Assembly: GCA_949373255.1 (NCBI GenBank)
Contig: CASICS010000009.1
Location: forward strand, 1-34,161
DNA length: 34,161 nt
Source: an uncultured SAR86 cluster bacterium
Lineage (GTDB): Bacteria > Pseudomonadota > Gammaproteobacteria > Magnimaribacterales > AG-339-G14
Reading direction: 5' to 3'
Shown here: positions 27,524 to 34,161 of the stretch, in pieces
Position numbering within the stretch: position 1 is the stretch's first letter
Layout of the letters: each line of letters opens with the position of its first letter
The notes under the pieces: model-generated
Database searches by the model: none
The model's input: only the letters and a program-made list of their open reading frames with translations
Told to the model about the DNA's origin: nothing
Translations under genes and position numbers: made by a program

Positions 27524-29272
27524 ATGGATGCCAAAGGACTAACTTATCTTTTTGTCGGCTTATCTTTTGCTTTATATATAGGTATTGCATTTTGGGCTCG
27601 GGCAAAATCCACGAATGATTTTTATGTAGCGGGAAAAGGCGTTCATCCAGTAGCAAATGGAATGGCTACCGCTGCGGATTGGATGTCAGCAGCATCTTTT
27701 ATTTCCATGGCAGGCTTAATTGCTTTTTTAGGGAGAGATGGATCAGTTTATTTAATGGGGTGGACAGGCGGCTACGTCTTACTGGCCTTGTTACTTGCAC
27801 CTTACTTAAGAAAATTTGGTCAATACACCGTGCCTGATTTTATAGGAACCAGATATTATTCAAACGCTGCTAGATTAGTCGCAGTGATATGTTTAATTTT
27901 CGTTTCATTTACCTATGTTGCAGGTCAAATGAGAGGTGTTGGAATAGTCTTTTCAAGATTCTTAGAAGTTGATATCGATTTAGGCGTAGTCATAGGTATG
28001 GTTATTGTATTTTTCTACGCTGTAATGGGCGGAATGAAAGGAATTACTTATACACAGGTTGCCCAATACTGCGTGATGATTTTCGCATATTTAGTTCCTG
28101 CTATTTTTATATCTATATTGATAACTGGTAACCCGGTGCCTCAATTAGGCTTTGGAGATACTTTAGTAAATAGTTCTACTTATCTTTTAGATAAATTAGA
28201 TCAGGTGACAACGGATCTAGGTTTTAATGCCTATACCGAAAACACCAAAAGCAACATTGATATCTTCTGCATCACAGCTGCGCTTATGTTTGGTACAGCT
28301 GGCTTACCACATGTAATAGTAAGATTTTTTACAGTGCCAAAAGTAAGTGACGCAAGGAAGTCAGCAGGATACGCATTGGTATTTATTGCATTGCTTTACA
28401 CAACCGCTCCAGCAGTAGCAGCTTTTGCTAGAATAAATTTTGTTGATTCCATTCAGGATATCAAATACTCAGTCGCACCCAATTGGTTTAAAAATTGGGA
28501 AAATATTGGATTGATTGCCTGGCAAGATAAAAATAAAGATGGAAAAATTCAATATTCAGCTGGAAATGCATTAGAAGGAGTTAGACCGTCTTATTCAGAC
28601 ACCAGAGGCAAGTCTGGCGAAAGACTTTTAGATAACAAACCCAATTCTACAAATTCAAATGAAGTTTATATTGATAGGGATATTATGGTTTTGGCAAACC
28701 CAGAAATTGCTAAGTTACCAGGTTGGGTAATTGCTTTAGTAGCTGCGGGGGGCTTAGCGGCAGCTTTATCTACTGCAGCAGGATTACTTTTAGTAATTTC
28801 ATCTTCCATTTCCCATGATCTTTTAAAGAAGACTTTCATGCCTAAAATAACAGAGCGCGAAGAATTACTTTATGCCCGAATAGCGGCTGGTTTCGCAATT
28901 TTAATTGCCGGTTTATTTGGAATTTATCCACCAGCATTTGTTGCTCAAGTAGTTGCCTTTGCATTTGGATTGGCAGCATCTACAATTTTTCCAGCACTGT
29001 TAATGGGAATTTTTTCGAAAAGATTAAATAAAGAAGGAGCAATAGCCGGCATGCTATCAGGCTTGATATTCACAGCTTCATATATTGTATATTTCAAATT
29101 TATTTATACGTCTTTAAACAATTCTGAACATTGGTTTATAGGAATTTCCCCAGAAGGTATTGGCTTCGTTGGCATGCTTGTTAACTTCCTTATCGCTTTA
29201 ACAGTTTCTTATTTTACCGCCAAACCTCCTGAAGAAATTAATCTTATGGTTGAAAACATAAGACGACCTTGA
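27524..29272 (+). CDS. Sodium:solute symporter family protein (VC_2705/ActP-like large subunit)
   Basis: FWARAKSTNDFYVAGKGVHPVANGMATAADWMSAASFISMAG, GTAGLPHVIVRFFTVP, LPGWVIALVAAGGLAAALSTAAGLLLVISSSISHDL. Confidence 0.9.
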   Translation: MDAKGLTYLFVGLSFALYIGIAFWARAKSTNDFYVAGKGVHPVANGMATAADWMSAASFISMAGLIAFLGRDGSVYLMGWTGGYVLLALLLAPYLRKFGQYTVPDFIGTRYYSNAARLVAVICLIFVSFTYVAGQMRGVGIVFSRFLEVDIDLGVVIGMVIVFFYAVMGGMKGITYTQVAQYCVMIFAYLVPAIFISILITGNPVPQLGFGDTLVNSSTYLLDKLDQVTTDLGFNAYTENTKSNIDIFCITAALMFGTAGLPHVIVRFFTVPKVSDARKSAGYALVFIALLYTTAPAVAAFARINFVDSIQDIKYSVAPNWFKNWENIGLIAWQDKNKDGKIQYSAGNALEGVRPSYSDTRGKSGERLLDNKPNSTNSNEVYIDRDIMVLANPEIAKLPGWVIALVAAGGLAAALSTAAGLLLVISSSISHDLLKKTFMPKITEREELLYARIAAGFAILIAGLFGIYPPAFVAQVVAFAFGLAASTIFPALLMGIFSKRLNKEGAIAGMLSGLIFTASYIVYFKFIYTSLNNSEHWFIGISPEGIGFVGMLVNFLIALTVSYFTAKPPEEINLMVENIRRP

Positions 29273-29291
29273 TTGATAAAATTTATAATTT

Positions 29292-29311
29292 AAGACGTTA
29301 TTAGAACGCTT
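29292..29311 (+). terminator. Possible intrinsic terminator after the symporter
   Basis: AAG-a-CGTT-ATTAG-AACG-CTT hairpin followed by T-rich AACTTTTCTTAGTTTTTC. Confidence 0.35.
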
Positions 29312-29359
29312 AACTTTTCTTAGTTTTTCTATATTCTTTATTAGAATTCAGGAGAAATT

Positions 29360-30451
29360 ATGGAAATTTTAAGAACACCAGATGAATGCTTTGAAAATAT
29401 AAAGGACTATCCTTTTGAGCCCAACTACACAACTATAAAAACAAAAGATGGAAGTGATCTTAGAATTCATCATATAGATGAAGGACCTGCAGATGGCCCA
29501 ATATTAATAGCAATGCATGGTCAGCCAGTTTGGAGTTATCTGTATTCAAAAATGATTCCTTTTTTAACCGATGCAGGAATTAGGGTTATTGCTCCTGATC
29601 TGCCAGGTTATGGAAAATCTGACAAACCAGCTTTAAGAGAAGATTACAGCTATCAAAAACAAGTCGATTGGATGACGGATTGGCTAATAGCTAACGATTT
29701 TAAAAACGCAGCTTTTTTTGGACAAGACTGGGGCGGTCTAATTGGTTTAAGAGTGGTTGCTAATGAACCAGAAAGATTTAATAAAGTTTCCATGGGTAAT
29801 ACTGGTCTGCCTTATAACCCTGAAACTCCTCAAGAAGTTTTAGACAAAATCAAAGCTTTTAGAGAGAGCAGTCTTAAATTGACACCTTCTTCAATGTCTA
29901 AAGAAATCAATAAAATGGATGGAAAAAGTTTATCCAAAGATAATTCAAAAAATCACCCTGCATTAAAATTTATGTATTGGCAAAAATTTTGTTGGGACAC
30001 AAATGATTTGCCAATGGGTTTCTTAATGTCTCAAATGATGGAAAAAAATTCAAAATTCAATTCTTTAGTTTATTACTTATTCATCACTTTAGGCTTAGGG
30101 AAGTTTTATCCTTTTAAAAGTAATGTTGCGAAAGCATACGAAGCCCCGTTCCCTGATCCGAGTTATAAAATGGGCCCAAGAGCAATGCCAAGTCACGTAC
30201 CCATGATTCCTGATCAATCTCTAGAGGCGCAAAAAAAAGCTAGAGAATTTTTCAAACAATGGGATAAACCCTTTTTAAGTGTTTTTGCCGGCGATGATCC
30301 AGTAACAAATGGAATCGAGCAAGATGTTTTGAAAATGTGTCCCAATGCTAAAAGCGCATCTCATATTGGCGGCGGACACTTTTATCAATGGACACGTCCA
30401 AAAGAATTATCTAATCTACTGATCAACTTTATCAATAATATAGGAGAATAA
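29360..30451 (+). CDS. Haloalkane dehalogenase-like alpha/beta hydrolase
   Basis: HGQPVWSYLYSKMIPFL, APDLPGYGKSDKP, nucleophile elbow GQDWGG, acid FAGDDPVT, catalytic His GGGHFYQW; strong SD (AGGAGAAATT-ATG). Confidence 0.82.
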   Translation: MEILRTPDECFENIKDYPFEPNYTTIKTKDGSDLRIHHIDEGPADGPILIAMHGQPVWSYLYSKMIPFLTDAGIRVIAPDLPGYGKSDKPALREDYSYQKQVDWMTDWLIANDFKNAAFFGQDWGGLIGLRVVANEPERFNKVSMGNTGLPYNPETPQEVLDKIKAFRESSLKLTPSSMSKEINKMDGKSLSKDNSKNHPALKFMYWQKFCWDTNDLPMGFLMSQMMEKNSKFNSLVYYLFITLGLGKFYPFKSNVAKAYEAPFPDPSYKMGPRAMPSHVPMIPDQSLEAQKKAREFFKQWDKPFLSVFAGDDPVTNGIEQDVLKMCPNAKSASHIGGGHFYQWTRPKELSNLLINFINNIGE

Positions 30452-30453
30452 TT

Positions 30454-31065
30454 ATGTTGAAACTTCATTACGCACCAAACTCAAGAGCGGAAAGGGTTCT
30501 ATGGCTTTTAGAAGAATTAGAATTGCCTTATGAATTAAATTCAATGCCTTTTCATCCAGAGGCACTAAAATCTGACGAACATCGTCAAAGACATCCCCTT
30601 GGCAGAATTCCTGTTTTAGAAGATGGTGATGTCAGTATTTATGAATCAGGTGCGATCATAGACTATATTTTAGAAAAACATAAAAATGGTGGTCTCAAAC
30701 CAACCGTTGATTCTGCAGAATTTCCTTTCTACCTACAATGGTTTCATTTTTGTGAAGGCATGATTGCGCAACCAATGAATACTATAGTTGTGCACACTAT
30801 TATATTGCCTCCAGAAAGAAGGGATGAAACTGTCCTGGGACAGGCACAGCGTTTAGCTTCTAAGTCCTTAGCAGCCATAGAAACTGCTTTAGAAGGAAAG
30901 GAATATCTAATAGGTGATTTCTCTGGAGTGGAATTTATGACTGGGCACTGCTGTACTAAATTATCAGATCTAGGATGTGTAACTGACGAAATGCCTAATG
31001 TAAAAGGTTACGTTGAAAGAATTGAATCAAGACCGGCTTTTCAAAAAGCTATTTCAACGCAATAG
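30454..31065 (+). CDS. Glutathione S-transferase family protein
   Basis: LHYAPNSRAERVLWLLEELELPYEL...HPLGRIPVLEDGDVSIYESGAIIDYILEKH. Confidence 0.88.
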   Translation: MLKLHYAPNSRAERVLWLLEELELPYELNSMPFHPEALKSDEHRQRHPLGRIPVLEDGDVSIYESGAIIDYILEKHKNGGLKPTVDSAEFPFYLQWFHFCEGMIAQPMNTIVVHTIILPPERRDETVLGQAQRLASKSLAAIETALEGKEYLIGDFSGVEFMTGHCCTKLSDLGCVTDEMPNVKGYVERIESRPAFQKAISTQ

Positions 31066-31074
31066 GGAGAAAAA

Positions 31075-31482
31075 ATGAAAGTTGAAAATAGAGTTAAACC
31101 AAACGATGAACAAATGGCAGGTTTCTTGGAAGGTGACATCGATAGTCCGATAGAGATGGTAAACCTACTAAAATTTAAAGACAAAGCCGAATATGAAGAT
31201 GGTAGGGCAACCGAAATGACTGGCGAAGAAGCTTATGCAATATATGCAATGGAAGTTCAAGAGCATTTAAAAAAAGTAGGCGGTAAGTCAATTTTCTTTG
31301 GCACTGTTGAGCGTTTAATGTTGGGGGAAGTTGAAGAATTATGGGATTGGGTAGCGATTGCAAAATATCCCTCTAGGAAAGCAATGCTCAAAATGATATC
31401 AGATCCTGACTACCAAGAGAGTGAAAAACATCGATCAGCCGGATTAAAAGGGCAACTAAATATTGAAACAAAGGTTCAATGA
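31075..31482 (+). CDS. DUF1330-like domain protein
   Basis: IEMVNLLKFKDKAEYEDGRATEMTGEEAYAIYAMEVQEHLKKVGGKSIFFGTVE...WDWVAIAKYPSRKAMLKMISDPDYQE. Confidence 0.7.
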   Translation: MKVENRVKPNDEQMAGFLEGDIDSPIEMVNLLKFKDKAEYEDGRATEMTGEEAYAIYAMEVQEHLKKVGGKSIFFGTVERLMLGEVEELWDWVAIAKYPSRKAMLKMISDPDYQESEKHRSAGLKGQLNIETKVQ

Positions 31483-32531
31483 GCTCTCACGATCCCATTA
31501 CTTTAATCGGAACACCACCTTCTCCTTACACGAGGAAGATGATAGCTCTGCTTCGTTATCGAAAAATTCCATATAAGGCTATGTGGAGTGATCCATTGGA
31601 GACTTTAACCAAAGGAGCTTTAGCCGATTTAAAAATAGATCCACCGTCTCCTGGTCTACTGCCTACGTTTATCCTTCCGGATGAGACTGGCAATTTAAAA
31701 GCAGTTACGGATTCAACTCCTTTAATAAGGAGATTTGAAGAAGAACATCAGGATAGAAAATGCTTGCCTAAAGACTCTGTGCTCAATTTTATTAATTACT
31801 TATTGGAAGATTTTGCTGATGAATGGGTTACGAAATATATGTTCCACTATAGATGGCATTTTAAAGACGATGCCGATAATGCAGGAACTTTACTACCTTT
31901 AAATCTCGTTTTAAATTTACCCAAAGAAAATCTTAATTCAATGAAAACATATATTGCTGATAGACAAATTAGTCGATTAGGAGTGGTCGGCTCTAGTGAT
32001 TCGACTGCGCCAATGATAGAAGCTAGCTATAAAAGATTTTTAGGAATGCTAGAAGCTCATTTCGAAAACTTGCCTTATTTACTGGGAAGTAGACCTAGCT
32101 CAGCTGATTTTGCATTGTTTGGACAGTTAAGTCAGCTGGTTGGATTTGATCCAACCTCTAGAAGCTTGGCTCATCAGATTTCTCCAAGAACAGTGGCTTG
32201 GGTTGGAATCATGGAAGATCTTTCAGGATTAGAGCCAAACGATGATGACTGGATAGATGTTAATAATATTCCAGATTCACTTAAAATGATTTTAAGTGAA
32301 GTCGGTAAAGTTTACGCACCTGCCTTAATAGCTAATGCAAAAGCTCATAATGAAGGAAGCAAAATATGGGAAGCGGAAATTGATGGCTGCACTTGGACTC
32401 AGCAAACCTTTTCTTATCAAGCAAAATGTTTGAAATGGATTAATGATGAATTCCGTCAGTTAGACGGCGGAGCACAACAAAAAGTAAAAAATATTTTTGA
32501 AGGAACTAATTGCATGCAAATTTTAAATTGA
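31479..32531 (+). CDS. Glutathione S-transferase N-terminal domain protein, long form
   Basis: ITLIGTPPSPYTRKMIALLRYRKIPYKA GST_N-like start; all-helical C-terminal region; 350 aa. Confidence 0.75.
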   Translation: MSSHDPITLIGTPPSPYTRKMIALLRYRKIPYKAMWSDPLETLTKGALADLKIDPPSPGLLPTFILPDETGNLKAVTDSTPLIRRFEEEHQDRKCLPKDSVLNFINYLLEDFADEWVTKYMFHYRWHFKDDADNAGTLLPLNLVLNLPKENLNSMKTYIADRQISRLGVVGSSDSTAPMIEASYKRFLGMLEAHFENLPYLLGSRPSSADFALFGQLSQLVGFDPTSRSLAHQISPRTVAWVGIMEDLSGLEPNDDDWIDVNNIPDSLKMILSEVGKVYAPALIANAKAHNEGSKIWEAEIDGCTWTQQTFSYQAKCLKWINDEFRQLDGGAQQKVKNIFEGTNCMQILN

Positions 32532-33637
32532 TGAAAGAATTACAAACTTTAAAATCAGACTTAACTCAGACTCGAATTGTCTCCGTAACTCAGGAAGAAA
32601 ATTTAAATGAAAACGATATTCAAGTAAAAATTGAGAAGTTTTCTTTCACTGCTAATAATGTGACTTATGGCGTAGCAGGAGAAACAATTGGCTATTGGCA
32701 ATTTTTTCCAGCAAGAGAGAATACTAACAATGAATGGGGATGTATCCCAATGTGGGGCTTTGCAGAAATCACTGATTCTAAAAATGAAGATTTACAAGTC
32801 GGTGAGAGATTGTTTGGCTATTTTCCGCCTGCTAATGTTTTAAGGCTCACTCCAATTAAAGTTAGTGCTCAAAGTTTTAGCGATGGAAAAAAACATCGCG
32901 CAGAACTACCCCCGGTGTATAACAATTACATAAGGCTATCTGGAGAAGAAAATTACGACGATTCAATGGATCATATAAGAGCTTTATTGTTTCCTTTGCA
33001 CATTACGGCATTTTGCCTGTGCGATGCTTTGAGAGACCAATCTTATCTTGGTGCTGATCAGGTTATTATTATTAGCGCTTCTAGTAAAACTGCTATAGGA
33101 CTTGCTCAAGGACTAGCTGATGAAAAAGCAGCGCCAAAAATTATAGGTCTCACATCTTCAAAAAATTTAGAATTTGTAAAAAGTTTAGGTTGTTACGATG
33201 AAATTATTTCTTACGACGAATTAGAAAAAGTAAATAAAAGTATTGGCTCTGTGATAGTAGATATGGCTGGAAATAGAGAAATTTTAGGGACTTTACATGG
33301 GGCTTTGGGAGAAAAAATGTTGAAGTGTCTAACTGTTGGCATGACTCATTGGGACAATACAACTACTGCAGAAGATTTATTAGGGCAAGCAATGCTTAGA
33401 GACCGAACGGAATTCTTTTTTGCTCCAGCTCACATACAAAAACGCATCGGAGATTGGGGGCACGAGGGTTACAGTAAAAAAACCAATGAATTTATGACTA
33501 ATCGAGCCACCCAAAGCAAAGACTGGATGAAAATAAAAGAAATTTCTGGATTAGATAATTTTATTGAAACATACAGAGAAGTAGTAAGTGGAAATATTAA
33601 TCCTGATGAGGGAATAATAGTAACTTTAAAAAAATGA
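32531..33637 (+). CDS. DUF2855 family protein (MDR/zinc-alcohol-dehydrogenase-like fold)
   Basis: IQVKIEKFSFTANNVTYGVAGETIGYWQFFPA...GFAEITDSKNEDLQVGERLFGYFPPA. ATG at 32531 overlapping the upstream stop (TGATG) is preferred. Confidence 0.78.
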   Translation: MKELQTLKSDLTQTRIVSVTQEENLNENDIQVKIEKFSFTANNVTYGVAGETIGYWQFFPARENTNNEWGCIPMWGFAEITDSKNEDLQVGERLFGYFPPANVLRLTPIKVSAQSFSDGKKHRAELPPVYNNYIRLSGEENYDDSMDHIRALLFPLHITAFCLCDALRDQSYLGADQVIIISASSKTAIGLAQGLADEKAAPKIIGLTSSKNLEFVKSLGCYDEIISYDELEKVNKSIGSVIVDMAGNREILGTLHGALGEKMLKCLTVGMTHWDNTTTAEDLLGQAMLRDRTEFFFAPAHIQKRIGDWGHEGYSKKTNEFMTNRATQSKDWMKIKEISGLDNFIETYREVVSGNINPDEGIIVTLKK

Positions 33638-34104
33638 ATATACTAACAAGATTATTTCCTGATGATGCTCGAACTTATGAAGGAAGTAATATAGCTTTCT
33701 ATGGGCTAATTCTTTTTGCTGGTCTTTTAATTTTTCGAAGTACAGTTCACTGGCTCTTTTGGGAGTTTGGTCTTCATACTATTGCAAATGTGGTGCCTAT
33801 AGAAGGAAATCCAGATCCTATGAGACTTGTTTATATGTTTTTTTCAGTTTGGGGCTTGGAACAAGTTATTAGAACTTTCTTAGTTATTGTGGTTTTAGTT
33901 AAATATCGAGGCTTAATCCCATTGATGCTCTTAGTTTGCTCTTTAGAATGGTGGATAAGAATTTTGCATGGTTATCTAGATTATTTTCCATCGCTCGACG
34001 CTCAATATACTAATGGTATTACTCCAGGAGTAGTTGGTGCTCCTTTCTTAGGGGTTATTTTATTGACGCTATTTATTCTTTCTTTAAGAAAAAAAAATGA
34101 TTAA
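33634..34104 (+). CDS. Hypothetical multi-pass membrane protein
   Basis: 156 aa, about four hydrophobic segments; overlaps the DUF2855 stop. No family recognised. Confidence 0.6.
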   Translation: MNILTRLFPDDARTYEGSNIAFYGLILFAGLLIFRSTVHWLFWEFGLHTIANVVPIEGNPDPMRLVYMFFSVWGLEQVIRTFLVIVVLVKYRGLIPLMLLVCSLEWWIRILHGYLDYFPSLDAQYTNGITPGVVGAPFLGVILLTLFILSLRKKND

Positions 34105-34161
34105 AAAATTATCAATTTTTTCATTAGTAATATTTTTTTCTGGAATTCTAATTTGGGAATA
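34097..34161 (+). CDS. Partial CDS, N-terminal signal peptide or TM segment, continues past window end
   Basis: ATG at 34097 reads MIKKLSIFSLVIFFSGILIWE... with no stop to window end; overlaps the previous stop. Confidence 0.45.
   Translation, partial: MIKKLSIFSLVIFFSGILIWE

Overview
This is an AT-rich, gene-dense, chromosomal-type window. Its gene content and order resemble a streamlined marine gammaproteobacterium (SAR86-like by impression only; no search was run). From left to right: proA 3' end (partial), nadD, rsfS, mrdA (PBP2), rodA (split by a frameshift), mltB, dacA and a D-amino-acid aminotransferase on +. Then holA, lptE, leuS, accC, accB, aroQ and a stand-alone DsbD N-terminal-domain protein on -. 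Then ilvD, trxA and rho on +; rsmD on -; a flavin reductase on +; a small zinc-ribbon protein and bamD on -; rluD, ilvB, ilvN, ilvC and tRNA-Ile(GAU) on +. A ~0.5 kb insert lies between the tRNA-Ile 3' end and a second 31-bp-identical copy of that 3' end, which looks like a tRNA-targeted integration scar. The right end is accessory: a 30-codon Lys-rich ORF missing from the ORF track, an exported amidohydrolase, a DUF4212/sodium:solute symporter pair, and a compact haloalkane-dehalogenase/GST/DUF1330/GST/DUF2855 cluster. Most interesting signals: the duplicated tRNA-Ile 3' end, whose distal copy may act as a terminator; the rodA frameshift; the DsbD remnant in the expected dsbD position; the dehalogenase/GST operon; and possible leaderless promoters at trxA, rho and the 26620 ORF. 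No CRISPR array, rRNA gene, transposase or integrase was seen.
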